Source: Plantago major (lineage: Eukaryota > Streptophyta > Magnoliopsida > Lamiales > Plantaginaceae). Taken from it: DNA of 64,000 nucleotides. Where the stretch lies: the NCBI GenBank assembly GCA_026545765.1, contig CM048839.1, positions 43,632,677 to 43,696,676 on the forward strand, written 5' to 3'. Every line of letters begins with the position of its first letter. The first letter of the stretch is position 1. The translations under genes and the position numbers were made by a program. This document shows, piece after piece, positions 22,958 through 41,036 of this stretch. The notes below the pieces were generated by a model. The model did not search any database and was not told where the DNA came from. It saw only the letters and a list, made by a program, of their open reading frames with translations.

Positions 22958-24027
22958 ATAATTATCTGGCAAAAAGGTGCAACCGTTCAAAGTTTGGACT
23001 TTTCGGCTAGGCGTCGGTCTCCTAATTTTGCATGTGTGATTTCTCACATGAAGTTTTAAATTGCTGCAATTTGCCACCTGCGTAAATTTCCACCATTTGA
23101 CGAGGTAACTTGTTTTCTTTTCTTTTTATAGTGTTTTTGGAAGCACAAATTAGATTACTTGTATACTAAGTCTCATAAAAGTCATATTACGAGACCCCTA
23201 GTTTTTCATATAAATTACCTAGTTTTGTTTCCTGCCCTTTTTCTTCTCGGATCCTCTCGCAGGTCGATTTTCTGAAATCTGGATCAGGGTCGCGATTTTC
23301 ATTATCTGGATTCAGTGTAAAACTATTTTTTTTCCTTTTTTTTATTTCATTTCTCCCTTCCATCCATTCCAACCTATTCTAACTATATTCTCTGCAGCTT
23401 TAGCTTTCTTTTCAAGCTATGAGCTATGACATCTCTACTTTACGTTTCTCTCTCCTCCCACCCATCTCTCCCGGGCTCTTTCTTTTCCTCTTCAATTCGA
23501 GATATGGACAGTAATTTAGGCCATTATCTCTTTTCTTTTGCGCTTCTTCCACAGAAAACGACAGTTTTCTTCCCCTAATTCTCATGTTTTTACTCGTGAA
23601 GAACCCTAAATTCAAACTGGATCGAGCGAGAGAGGAGTCAACTGTAAGAGATTCTAGATCGAACGAAGGAGTTGCGATTAGATCGGAGATTGAACAGAGT
23701 TTTCGAAGAATTGTTCGGGCCTGAAGTTTTTGACAGCTGTTAGGAGGTTTGGTTACGGTGATGGTTAGTGCGATTTTTTGTTGCTTCGTTGTTGTTGTCA
23801 GTTGTTGAGTTCGATTTCACGATTTGAGTTCGATCCAAAAACGATTCGCGTTTGTTGTCAGTTTCATCACGATTCTGGTGATTATCAAGTAATTTGTTGT
23901 CAGTTTCATCGCGTTTTTCTCTGGATTTTGTTGTCAGTTCGATTTTTGCCTTTTTTTGCTTTGTTTTTTGCTGATTCCGGTGATATTAACCTTCTCTTCG
24001 TCTCGTTTTAGCTTGTTAGTCATTTTA
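22958..24027 (+). other. Spacer and possible promoter/5' untranslated region of a weak gene model
   Basis: From about 23320 the plus strand becomes rich in C and T (CTCTCTCCTCCCACCCATCTCTCCC near 23450), then GTTGTTGTCAGTT repeats near 23790-23940, both typical of plant leaders upstream of a first exon. A candidate ATG exon follows at 24028. No clear TATA box and no supported coding in this stretch. The assignment as a leader is inference. Confidence 0.35.
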
Positions 24028-24106
24028 ATGGCGGAATTAAACGTGAATGCTACTGCTCAAGTGAACACGGAGCATCCTGTTCACCGTAATCCTGTTTCCG
24101 ACATGG
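24028..24106 (+). CDS. Candidate first coding exon of an unknown gene
   Basis: ATGGCGGAATTAAACGTGAA opens a 26-codon segment (MAELNVNATAQV..., ending VSDM) that runs into a good donor, G/GTAAGTG. The start context GGCG after ATG and the T-rich leader before it look gene-like. I do not recognise the peptide. No matching acceptor exon in a compatible frame was found; the nearest coding-like segment (24649-24793) does not continue this frame directly. This may be the front of a truncated or displaced gene. Confidence 0.3.
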
Positions 24107-24648
24107 GTAAGTGTTTTTTAGTTGCGTTTATAGTTCGTAATTGAGTTTTTATGCTAGATCTGTTGATTTACAGTTGAATTTTATGGTCATTTTCTTCATT
24201 TGAATCTTATTGTGGGAAACTGTTGAATGTCGGTTTGTTTTGAACATTTTTGTGAGAAAATGTCTAGGTTTTAGTAAGTATTGTCTAGTTTTTAAAATGT
24301 AACATCTATTTTTTATGATTTTTAGATTTGTTATGTGGTTGTGTACACTGTATATGTTTTTTTGTGGTGATTTGTTGTTTGTTTGAATATTCTGAATGTT
24401 TTGTGTGAAATTGTCTAGTTTTTAACATATATTGTCTACTTTTTAATGTTTTATAGCTTTTGTGTGAAATTGTCTAGTTTTTAACATATATTGTCTAGTT
24501 TTTATGTAAATACCTTATGTTTTAGCTTTTAACACATATGGTCTAGTTTTTACCAATATTTGTCTAGTTTTTCATGTTATATCTTTCTGTTGTGAAGTTG
24601 TGTTGAATTGTCTAGTTTTTAGTATGTATTGTCTAGTTTTTATGTAAG

Positions 24649-24793
24649 TTGAAAAGGCTAGAAGCAAAGAAAGTTGCTGATGAAAAAGCTTCTCAAGGAT
24701 CTAAGAGTCCTGCTGCTGCTGATGATTTTGAAGAGGGTGGATTGGATGATTTGAAGAAGAATGCTCTGAAGAAACTAAAGCAATCGAAGAAAA
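24649..24793 (+). CDS. Lysine-rich coding-like segment, possible exon
   Basis: Between AG and a GT (GTTAGTG) lies an open segment of about 48 codons: LKRLEAKKVADEKASQ, then SPAAADDFEEGGLDDLKK and ending LKKLKQSKK. Composition (GC content, Lys/Glu/Ala richness, coiled-coil-like) differs sharply from the AT-rich motif array around it, so it looks like a real or former exon. I do not recognise the protein. It may belong with the candidate first exon at 24028, but the phases do not match directly. Confidence 0.35.
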
Positions 24794-24983
24794 GTTAGTG
24801 TCTAGTTTTTACAACATATTGTCCAGTTTTGTAATTGAATTGTCTAGTTTTGTAAATGAATTGTCTAGTTTTATTAATTGTCCAGAAATTTACTCACTCA
24901 GTATAACATAATTGTTTATATTGTCTAGTTTTTACATTATATTGTCTAGTTTATGAAAGAAATTCTCTAGTTTTTACATGATA

Positions 24984-25210
24984 CTACCCCCATTTCAGAG
25001 AAAGTGTTACAATTTGGATTTGCACCAATTTTAAGAAAAAGGTACAAGTGGTCCCCCTGATTATTAGAGATTAACTGAGTGGCATATTGTAATAAAAGTG
25101 AAAGTTAGGGAGTTATATTATTTAACTAATTTTCATAAATGGAAATTGTAACACTTTTAGTGAAACGCCGGAAACGGAAAGTTGTAACACTTTCTCTGAA
25201 ATGGAGGGAG
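24984..25210. mobile_element. Stowaway-type MITE
   Basis: A 227 bp element with long matching ends, CTACCCCCATTTCAGAGAAA on the left and the inverse TTTCTCTGAAATGGAGGGAG on the right, flanked by TA. The inverted repeat continues for over 30 bp. It sits inside the TTGTCTAGTTTTT array, so the array is older than the insertion. Confidence 0.85.
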
Positions 25211-25480
25211 TATTACATTTACATTATATTGTCTAGTTTTACATTATATTGTCTAGTTTTTTACTTGACCTGTATTTAATGAATCCGGGTCAAAAGATCC
25301 GCGAAAAACCATCAAAAGCCAAGTCGAGAAAAAAGATATAATTGTCTAGATTTAACGTTTGAAGGGGACTTTCGGGACTCTCCTATATATAGGGGTATCT
25401 CGCAAAACAAACTCTTGCTTGTAAGGCTCTATTCTCTCCGCAAACCCATTCAGTAAAGTTCAGTTCAGTTTAGTTCTGCT
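25211..25480 (+). other. Spacer with promoter-like sequence beside copia C
   Basis: Contains the last TTGTCTAGTTTTT copies, then a TATA-like CTCCTATATATAGGGG near 25383 and a CT-rich stretch with repeated CAGTT words (CAGTAAAGTTCAGTTCAGTT) before the copia insertion. A similar CAGTTCGGTTCAGTTCA occurs just beyond the element near 30863. This could be a promoter and transcript start of an unknown unit split by the insertion. No coding found. Confidence 0.35.
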
Positions 25481-25794
25481 TGTGAGATGATATGAAAATC
25501 ATCAAGAACTGAAAACCAAATTCTATATTGATAAAAAATGAATAGTTACAGAAAAGATGAATTGATCTCTGTTTCAGCTGTTCTTCAGCTTAAATAAACA
25601 ATCTAACTAACTAAGTACAACTCTCATAGCTTCTGGTACAAGTCGCATCACTATTTAGTTCAACAGACAAAATGTAATAATGAGAAACACGCTTTTCCTT
25701 CAAATGCTGAAATGTGCTTCTTCTTTTCTTATTTGTTCTGCTGCTTGTTTAATCTTTTCTTCTGCATACTTGATCCATTGCTTTAAGCCTTACA
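25481..25794 (-). repeat. 3' LTR of copia C
   Basis: 314 bp direct repeat of 30521-30835. It is the downstream LTR because the element is on the minus strand, and it abuts the polypurine tract. Confidence 0.93.
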
Positions 25795-25901
25795 CCCCCC
25801 CCCCCCCCCAGATGAGCATGGATATTCATCATGTTCATCTTGGATACGAGATGCTGAAAAGGAATAGCTGAGAGTGGCTTAGTATAAACATCAGCATATT
25901 G

Positions 25902-28900
25902 TTATGTATTTGATATATGAATGAGCTTGATTAATCCATCAGCTATCTTTTCCCTGATGATGTGAAAGTCAAGCTCTATATGTTTTGTCCTCTGGTGTTG
26001 AACAAGATTATGTGCAAGATGAAATGTTGAGAGATTATCAGTGAACAAGAGCACATGTTTAGTTTGTGTAATCTGTAGTTCATCCAGGACATACTTGATC
26101 CATTGCGCCTCACACACAGCATTTGCAGTTGCTCTATATTCAGCCTCTGTACTGGATCTACTAACAACTTGCTGCTTCTTTAACTTCCAACTGATAAGTG
26201 TATCTCCAAGATAAAAACAATAACCTGTCACACTTCTCCTAGTGTCTACACAAGCACCCCAATCTGCATCTGAATATCCTTTAAGCTGAAGATCATTTGA
26301 GCTGCTATAGAAGAAACCTTGTCCTATTGTCCCTTTTAAATACCTGAGAATTCTATGAGCTGCACTAAGATGCACATCAGTAGGACAACTCATAAATTAA
26401 CTCAACATTTGTACACTAAAAGCAATGCCAGGTCTAGTAACTGTAAGATATAAAAGTCTCCCCACAAGAGTTCTATAAACTTTTGCATATGTAAGTGGAG
26501 TTCCTGAATGTTTTGATAGTTTAAGTTTACTATCCATTGGAGTTTTCTCTGGTTTGCAATCCAGATAAGAAGAATCTTTCAAAATGTCTATAGTATATTT
26601 TCTTTGACACAAATTAAGACCAGTTTCAGATCTGGCAACTTCAATTCCCAAAATATACTTCAAAATTCCAATATCTTTAATAGTAAACTTATCATGCAGA
26701 TAATATTTTACATATTTGATTTCATCAAGATCATTACCAGAAACAATAATGTCATCAACATATATAAGCAAAGTTGTAAAAGATTGACCTGTTTGTTTAG
26801 TAAACAAAGAAAAATCTTCCACAGATTGTTTATAACCAAAAATAGAAAGTGAATCAGCCAGTTTCAGGAACCACTGTCTAGATGCTTGTTTAAGACCATA
26901 GAGACTCTTTTTGAGTTTGCAAACCTGAATACCATTACCATAACCTGGTGGTGGTTTCATATATACTTCTTCATCCAGGTCCCCATGCAAAAATGCATTA
27001 TTGACATCTACCTGATGAATATACCAATTCTTTGCTATAGCAACAGATAATAAGATCTTCACAGTTGTTAGTTCAACCATAGGAGAAAAGGTGTTAAAAT
27101 AGTCCAAACCTTCTTCTTGTGTGTATCCTTTAGCCACAAGTCTAGCTTTGTACCTGTCCAGACTGCCATCAGCCTTGAGTTTAACTTTATAAACCCACTT
27201 ACATCCTATAGTATGCTTGTCAGGTGGTAAATCTGTAAGAATCCATGTGTGATTCTTTTCTAAAGCCTCAAGCTCTTGTTGCATAGCATTTTGCCACTCA
27301 ATATGCTTAACAACCTCTTTATAATTTTTAGGTTCACCGATATAAGTAATTGAGGCTGTAAAACATTTATGCTGACTAGAAAGCATATCAGTAGATAAAA
27401 AAATGATCTAAATAATACAAAGAAGGAGCTTGAGTATTAAAACTAACAGAACAATTAGCATTAGCAGATGAATCATTATGAATTTTGAGAGAAGGAGGAA
27501 CATGATATTGATATATATCTAAAACAGAAGATTGTTTCCTTACTCTAGTAGATCTTTTCACCCACCGCATGTAATTATCTCGATGCGCAACCATGTCGTG
27601 TGTGAAAAAGAATTGTTCAGACTGGATTGTGTATCTGTGTTCTGCATACTTGATCCACTAATGCCTGAAATATTAGTATGTACATTATGATTAGCTTGAT
27701 CTTCTTCAGCAATGTTATGAGCTATATAAGTTGCAGAAGACAATAACAACTCAGGAGAGGAAGCAGGATTATAGAGATCAATAGGATCATTAATGATAGG
27801 ATCAGATAAAACTAAAGTATCAGGAGATAAAAGTTTTGAATTGATTTTGAAAGGAAACTCATTTTCATAAAAAAACTACATCTCTGGAAATAAAAACTTT
27901 ATGAGTTGCTATATCCAGCAACTTATACCCTTTCATACCAATAGGATAGCTTAAAAACACACATTTATTTGCTCTTTTATCAAACTTAGTTCTTGAAGCA
28001 ACCTGTGTAGAGGCATAACATAAACAACCGAAAATTCTCATGACAGAGTAATCTGGAGATTTATTGTAAAGCATGGCATAAGGACTACGATTATGTAAAA
28101 CAGCTATCGGAACACGATTGATAATATAAACAGCTGTACTAACAACCTCCGTCCAAAACTTCATAGGAAGATGAGACTGAAACAATAAAGAACGAGCTAA
28201 TTGTAACAAGTGTTGATGTTTGCGTTCTACTCGTCCATTTTGTTGTGGAGTATCAATACAAGAGCACTGATGTATTATTCCATTAGCATCATAAAAATCC
28301 CTGAAATAAAACTCAACTCCATTGTCAGAACGAATTGTTTTAATCTTAGTCTTAAACTGAATAAGAATAAGTAGATAAAAATTCTGCAAATGTGTTCTTG
28401 TCTCAGATTTGTAATGCATAAAGAAAATCCAGGTGCAATGAGAATAATCATCAACAATTGTAAGAAAATATCTTGCTCCACTATAAGATTCCATTGAAAA
28501 AGGTCCCCATATATCAACATGTAACAAGATCAAAAGGAGCTTGAGAAACAGATACACTTGAATGAAAAACAAGCTTCTTTTGCCTGGCATACTGACAAAC
28601 ATCACAAGGAAGAGCTGAATTACATGGCGAAAGGTTCAAATGCTCAATACAATGAATTTTAGTCAATGGATAATGTCCTAATCTCAAATGCCACAAAACA
28701 GAAGGATGTACAGAAATGCTATCAACTTTTGCTACAGATGCAACATGAGAAGACATATTCAGTGGAAAATCTTGTTGTATATGTAAATGATAAAGTCCAT
28801 CTTTATGCCCAGCATAACCAATCATTTTGTTGGACAACTTGTCCTGCAAAACACAATCACCTGCATCAAAAATAGCACGCAAATTGTTTTAAATACATAA

Positions 28901-30382
28901 CTGTCGAATAGAAACCAAATTAAACTGAAACATGGGCACATATAGAGCATCTTTAAGAACAATATTAGAAGTTAATTTCACAGTACCAGTATTAATAGTT
29001 GTAGTAACATTTCCAGTTGATAATTGTATAGATTTAGAAATTAAATTAGGTGGAAAAGAATAAGAGTCAGCTGTACATAACATGTGATCAGAAGTACCTG
29101 TATCCAATATCCAAACATTTTGCATAGTTTTAGAAGATAAAGCAAAACCTGTCCCCTTGATACCTGAATCCATTGTAGGAGAAGCTACAGCTTGTGCCAC
29201 AGCAGCCACACCAACAGATGTAGATGCTTCACCTTTCTTATGAGCTTTGACAAACTCTACATACTGAGCAAACATATCATGATCAAAGAAATTAACAGAA
29301 TCAGTATGAGATTCAATCTCAGAACCAGTATTAGTTAAAGTTGCATTGGCATGAGCTCTAGAATTGTTCCTGTGAGCCACAACTGTAGTTCCATTTCCTT
29401 GAGATGCATATTGTTGACCAGCAGATTTATACACTTTAGGACCCTTCCAATTAGGAGGATATCCTATCAACTGATAACATCTATCAATAGTATGACCCTG
29501 AAAGCCACAATGTTTACACTTAAGCACATGACGTTTGTTCTCTCTATAATGAGCTGCATTAGCCACCATTGCTGAGTTAACATTGATGTTATCATCTTGT
29601 TGATTGACCATCATAGCCATTGAGTCCATCGGAGACAATTGAAGACCTCTCTGACCTTCTTCTTGTTGCATAATAGAATAAATCTTGGACAGAGTTGGTA
29701 TAGGTGACATTAACAAGATCTGACTTCGAATAGCACTAAAAGAATCATTCAATCCCACCAAAAAAGCCAGTATTGAATCCTTCTGCATTGTCACACTCAA
29801 TTCTTGAGTCAAATCACAAGAGCATTTACCACACTTACAGCTAGGTAACGCCCTATAGTTGTAATACTCATCACAAAGAGTAGTAAATTGTGTATAGTAA
29901 TCAGTAACAGATTGAGTTCCTTGCTTGATAGAACTGATTGCCTTTTTCAATGAATACACTCTTGGCCTATCACTCTTCAAATAACGCATTCGAAACTCAT
30001 CCCACAAACCTCTTGCAGTGGTAACATAAACCAAAGAATTTCTAATTTGTTGAGTACATGAATACGTCAACCAAGATAAAATCAACGCATTAACCTTTTC
30101 CCAAGCCTCAAACAAAAGCAAATTCTCAGGTGGTGGAGTAGGAATCGAACCATCAAGAAAGCCAAATTTACCTTTCACCTTTAAGGACATGTGCACAGAT
30201 TTCGTCCAAGCTGTATAATTGGTTCCATCAAAAGTTTCAGCTATCACACGATTGCCAGCACTTTCATTTGGATGAATGAAATACGGAGATTGTGGATAAT
30301 CAGTAGGACTGATAACTCTCGCAGCAACACCAGTTGCAGCCACACCGGCCACCGGAACACCAGAATCAACACGATCAGCCAT
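25902..30382 (-). mobile_element. gag-pol region of copia C (fossil)
   Basis: Read on the minus strand: gag with SPYFIHPNESAGN and NYTAWTKSVHMSL, a knuckle CKHCGFQGHTIDRC, the protease site WILDTGTSDHML, a GAG-pre-integrase finger (LWHLRLGHYPL), integrase (VDIWGPFSMES, IRSDNGVEF, GRVERKHQHLL), reverse transcriptase (CKWVYKVKLKADG, QVDVNNAFLHGDLDEEVYM, YVDDIIVSGND) and RNase H (YSDADWGACVDTRRSVTGY, SRSSTEAEYRA). The set of domains is complete for a copia polyprotein. It has a handful of breaks. Confidence 0.92.
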
Positions 30383-30506
30383 TGTTGATCAATCAAAGAA
30401 AACGGTATCTTAGAGAGAAACCAACAAACAAACAATCGATAAGAATCGATAACAACAATCAGAGAAGAAATGCGGAAGCAAAATGGTCACAATTGATCGA
30501 ATTTCA

Positions 30507-30520
30507 CCACGATGATACCA
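30507..30520 (-). other. Primer-binding site of copia C (initiator Met tRNA type)
   Basis: On the minus strand TGGTATCATCGTGG directly follows the 5' LTR. The first eight bases match the complement of the plant initiator methionine tRNA 3' end. Confidence 0.8.
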
Positions 30521-30835
30521 TGTGAGATGATATGAAAATCATCAAGAACTGAAAACCAAATTATATATTGATAAAAAATGAATAGTTACAGAAAAGATGA
30601 ATTGATCTCTGTTTCAGCTGTTCTTCAGCTTAAATAAACCAATCTAACTAACTAAGTACAACTCTCATAGCTTCTGGTACAAGTCGCATCACTATTTAGT
30701 TCAACAGACAAAACGTAATAATGAGAAACACGCTTTTCCTTCAAATGCTGAAATGTGCTTCTTCTTTTCTTCTTTGTTCTGCTGCTTCTTCAATCTTTTC
30801 TTCTGCATACTTGATCCATTGCTTTAAGCCTTACA
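30521..30835 (-). repeat. 5' LTR of copia C
   Basis: 315 bp direct repeat of 25481-25794, differing at about six positions by eye. Confidence 0.93.
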
Positions 30836-30919
30836 CTGCTTAGTTATATTTTATACTATAATTCAGTTCGGTTCAGTTCACTGCAGACGAAGATAACAGA
30901 GCTTAAGTTGTAATATTAC

Positions 30920-31125
30920 AGATAATAGCCTTGGCCTAGCGGTCAGATTTTACAAGCCGAGAGAAAATAGTATTGTAGACAAAAGTCAAGGCATGCATGC
31001 ATCCCACACCCTTTGCACCTATCACATCTGGTGCTATTGTACTAGTTTAGCACAAACCATCGGGGCCGAGTCACGAGGGGGCATTCATTTCATGCCCGTA
31101 CAGAGTACCCTAATTCATTTCTAAT
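30920..31125 (+). mobile_element. Possible tRNA-derived SINE remnant
   Basis: A box-A-like TGGCCTAGCGGT at 30932-30943 is followed about 60 bp on by a degraded box-B-like GCATGCATCCCACACC. The tail GTACAGAGTACCCTAATT resembles the end of some plant SINE bodies. There is no clear poly(A) or poly(T) end and no target duplication, so this remains tentative. Confidence 0.35.
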
Positions 31126-31873
31126 AATACATCCCGCACCTACAATGCCAGATTCAGCGTAAAAGAAGAAGAAGATATATTGTGCTGGTTCATCCTTCGT
31201 TAGCAGAGTTGATATACATGATTGTCTAAGATCTTTTGATGGTATAACAGACGAGCAGTAGAGATTCAAGCGAAGGGTTTGATTCGTGGTATGGTATATT
31301 GATCTTTACACTGTTGGTATAAATTAAAAAAGATAAGTAATTTTGCACCATCAGCTTTTACTAAAGCAAGCACGGTTACCTAACAACTATAATACGTGAC
31401 GTGAACGCCTTTGGATTTTCACATTTCGGCAGCAACACCTGGGTTATCTACAGTTCCATCTCTTTACTATTTATGTTCACGTCCAGAGAATTCTTACCTC
31501 CACTGAACTCACGAAAATCTTCTTAATTGTAATTCGTAACTGAAAGCTCTCTAAGCTAAACAATAAAGAAGAGGCCTGATCAAACGATACAGAGAAGACA
31601 TTCATTGCAGCCAAAAAAAAGAACCCATGATACTTTGTTTGAGCTGTTGAGCATACAGCCGCTAGCTGTATACTCCAGTTGGTTAGCTTGCTTTGTTTTA
31701 CTCTTTTGCTTCTTTAACAACACAACAAATTCTGAGGCATGGATGGTCTCATATGACCCACATGCATCGAACATCTCTTAAATGTAGCAAATATAGAACA
31801 AATCCCACCTTTGCTTTTGTTTCCATACTCGAGTACCCCTTACACATTACAATTCACATCTGTCGAGAGCTTG
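31126..31873 (-). other. 3' flank of UGPase, including its 3' untranslated region
   Basis: Directly downstream of the UGPase stop codon on the minus strand. The first 250-300 bp (31570-31873) is expected to be 3' untranslated sequence. No second gene is evident. The position of the poly(A) site cannot be set from sequence alone. Confidence 0.5.
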
Positions 31874-38698
<6,825 letters not shown>

Positions 38699-39025
38699 GA
38701 CAAAGTATTTTGTTGTATCTATCACTTTTCACTTCAGAGAGACAGTGGTATTTGTTTAGTGAATTGAATTTGAAGATGGTGATGCAAAACGAGTTTTTTT
38801 TTTTTTTTTTTTTTTTGTGAGGAAAGAAAGATGAGAAGATTCGTGCGCTTTGTATTCTATTTAATTGAAAAGTAAAGAAATGAAACGACAAGAAATGTGG
38901 ATGGATTGGGAGGGAGGGAGTGAGAGATAGCGCGAATTTTGGGAAATCGAGGGGCGCTCCGATTCTTGGAATAAATAAAGGTGATAGATAAAATAAAATG
39001 CTCTTTTCTTTCCCACAGAGAGAGA

Positions 39026-39033
39026 ATATATAA
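39026..39033 (-). promoter_or_regulatory. Likely TATA box of UGPase
   Basis: On the minus strand CCTTATATATTC lies about 330 bp upstream of the ATG, followed by a CT-rich stretch (TCTCTCTCTGTGGG) and then a leader. A transcript start near 38990-39000 would give a 5' untranslated region of about 300 bp, which contains a long A run (a 20-odd T run on the plus strand near 38797). Position and match are good; no direct evidence of use. Confidence 0.55.
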
Positions 39034-39334
39034 GGAGGTGACACGACACGAGTGCTGTGCGTGCACGTCGAATATCCTGGGGAATATTAACATTCATCTT
39101 TGTAAAATTGTTTCGTAGGAATACCATCAACAGATGGCTTCCCCAATTGGATTTAAGTGATGATGACCGACATTAACCAATACTGTGTGTAATGGGATTT
39201 AGATTTAGATTTTGATTTTGAAATTTTCACATCATGATTTGTTTTGAACATGGCGTTTGACAAACCGAAAGTAAAAGTTTTTTTTTTTTTTTTGATATGT
39301 TGATAAGTAGAATTCGTTTTTAACAATACGAAAG
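39034..39334. other. Upstream flank of UGPase up to LTR element D
   Basis: About 300 bp of probable upstream regulatory sequence with a G-box-like core (CACGTC near 39064) and a 15-T run near 39280. The LTR element inserted about 640 bp upstream of the UGPase start codon. No coding here. Confidence 0.4.
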
Positions 39335-39610
39335 TGTTACGTAATAATATAATGAATATCCATTAACCTCCTCTACTCCTTCATGAATCTTTTTTGTAAC
39401 TTTTGTAAGTTACAATACCAATAAATCACCCCCACTAATGTGTATACATTATGATGAGATTAAATCTCCTCCTACTCAGAAATTTATAAATAGAAATTTC
39501 ATGATGTATGTTCAGTATCACTAGATAATAGAATGCAATGTTCTTCTACTCTACTATCTTCATTCTTATTGTTCTTCTTTCCTATCATAGTAGCTATATA
39601 ATTTCTAACA
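39335..39610 (+). repeat. 5' LTR of element D
   Basis: 276 bp, starts TGTTACGTAATAATATAATG and ends ATTTCTAACA, direct repeat of 45024-45304. A TATA-like TTTATAAATAG near 39482 fits a U3 promoter. Confidence 0.9.
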
Positions 39611-39638
39611 CGTTATCAGCACGATAGTGCTCAACCAA

Positions 39639-39742
39639 GAGTTTGAAACCATCTCTCCTTGAAAACTATGTAGTAAAAGAAAACCAAACTTGAGTTTGAA
39701 ACCATCTCTCCTTGAAAACTATGTAGTAAAAGAAAACCAAAT
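39639..39742 (+). repeat. Tandem duplication of about 52 bp next to the primer-binding site
   Basis: Two head-to-tail copies of a unit beginning GAGTTTGAAACCATCTCTCC and ending GAAAACCAAA lie just inside element D. They are nearly identical, so the duplication is recent relative to the LTR divergence. Confidence 0.8.
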
Positions 39743-40917
39743 TTTTTCTTCTGCTGAGATCCAAATTCATACATTCTCATCACATGATATGTGTATGTCT
39801 TCTAGAAATGATGAAAGAAAGGGGGGGGGGGCATGCAAACGGCTCAAAGACTCATGGATTAAACCATTTTACTCTATCTCTCTCTAATTAACCAATTCAT
39901 TTTATGCATGTTTACACGCTTATTGCATCTCAATATTTGATTATAATTTTTGTTTCATGATGACTTGACATGTGGTGTACGTGACGATTGATCAAGTATC
40001 TACCGGTCGAGCTACTTAACACGGGAACTGTATTTGCAAGAGCATTGTTTATAAGGTCTCTACCCTCTACTTATCGAAATACATATCACTGGACCAATGA
40101 TAATCAACAGTCATAGTAAGTTTAATATGTTTTGTTTCTTCACTTTCTTGAATTTATTTTACTCATCATATGATATCATTTAACCACTTTAATTTTCTTG
40201 TTAGTAGTGAATCTCATATTCACACTTATATTTTTGATGAACCTTACAATTGGTTAGTAAAATTACAATATAGTTTACCATATTCCCTGAAGTGAATATG
40301 AGATACAAAACCTTGAAGGTTACGATTATTGAGAAATAAAGTGAATGTCAAATTATCACTCATACGGATATTTGATTAAATTTTTTTTTTTCATTGCAAA
40401 CCACCAGAAGTGACTACCAATTGATGGTTCGAAATCACTGAAATTCCTTTGTTAAATATATATGTCCACATACAATCAAATTGGACGACCGAGAATAAAT
40501 TGAGAAGGGAAAAGGTAAATTTCGCGCGTAGATTTCCTGCACAGCGCAACCTTTTTGTAAATTTAACTCCAGATTCATTAGCCACTGGATCGTTCTCAAA
40601 TTTTGTCACCATATTAAAGACACCTTTTTCTTGAATTTCACCGGAGAGATCGTCGTTTTGAACTATGAGACATCGGGAATCTGCGGTCGAACATAGATAT
40701 GTTTTTCATATCATGTTTGCGATAAGAATTAAAATAATAGTCTCATCATTGGTGAAGATAAATTTTATTTATTTATTAAATTATATATTCATTCGTATTA
40801 TACAGTTGATAATATTCCTTGAAGTGAATATGTGATACAAAACATCATAGACCGGAAGGGTCAAGAATTGTCAAGAATTGATGGTTGAGAATTTTCGAAA
40901 TCTTCAAAGAAGTATGG

Positions 40918-41036
40918 AATAACCAACCGGCGTAGTTGGGATATATCAATGTTCAAATCACTTATGTTGTGAAATAATCAACCGGCGTAGTGAAGATATA
41001 TCAATGCTCGAAATTACATATGTTGTGAGACAATTA
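40918..41036 (+). repeat. Imperfect tandem repeat inside element D
   Basis: Two units of about 55-60 bp share AACCGGCGTAGT, GATATATCAATG and CATATGTTGTGA in the same order. They are part of a wider pattern in the interior, where words such as CCTGAAGTGAATATG also recur (about 40290, 40818, 42075). Confidence 0.65.

Larger units (their letters stand above)
24263..25262. repeat. Dispersed array of about 20 TTGTCTAGTTTTT motifs
   Basis: The motif TTGTCTAGTTTTT or a near match occurs about 20 times within 1 kb, often as pairs about 21 bp apart joined by AACATATA or a related spacer (for example near 24412, 24470, 24610 and 24925). It is not a head-to-tail satellite: spacers vary from about 20 to over 100 bp. 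The array is interrupted by a lysine-rich coding-like segment and by a Stowaway MITE. One more diverged copy lies near 25344. I know of no named family with this motif. Confidence 0.75.
25481..30835 (-). mobile_element. Ty1/copia retrotransposon C, young, both LTRs present (fossil)
   Basis: A 5355 bp minus-strand element with LTRs of 314 and 315 bp (TG...CA ends on both strands) and a perfect 5 bp duplication, CTGCT (25476-25480 and 30836-30840). The primer-binding site TGGTATCATCGTGG lies next to the 5' LTR and a 15-G polypurine tract (25795-25809 as C) next to the 3' LTR. Gag (PF14244 type), zinc knuckle, protease, integrase, reverse transcriptase and RNase H are all present in copia order. 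It is broken at a handful of points but otherwise full length. About six LTR differences in 314 bp (near 2 percent) suggest an insertion within the last million years or so. Confidence 0.95.

Noticed and set aside
24263-25262. CRISPR-like array
   Set aside because: The repeats are short, variable and irregularly spaced, and the DNA is a plant nuclear region; no cas genes exist here.
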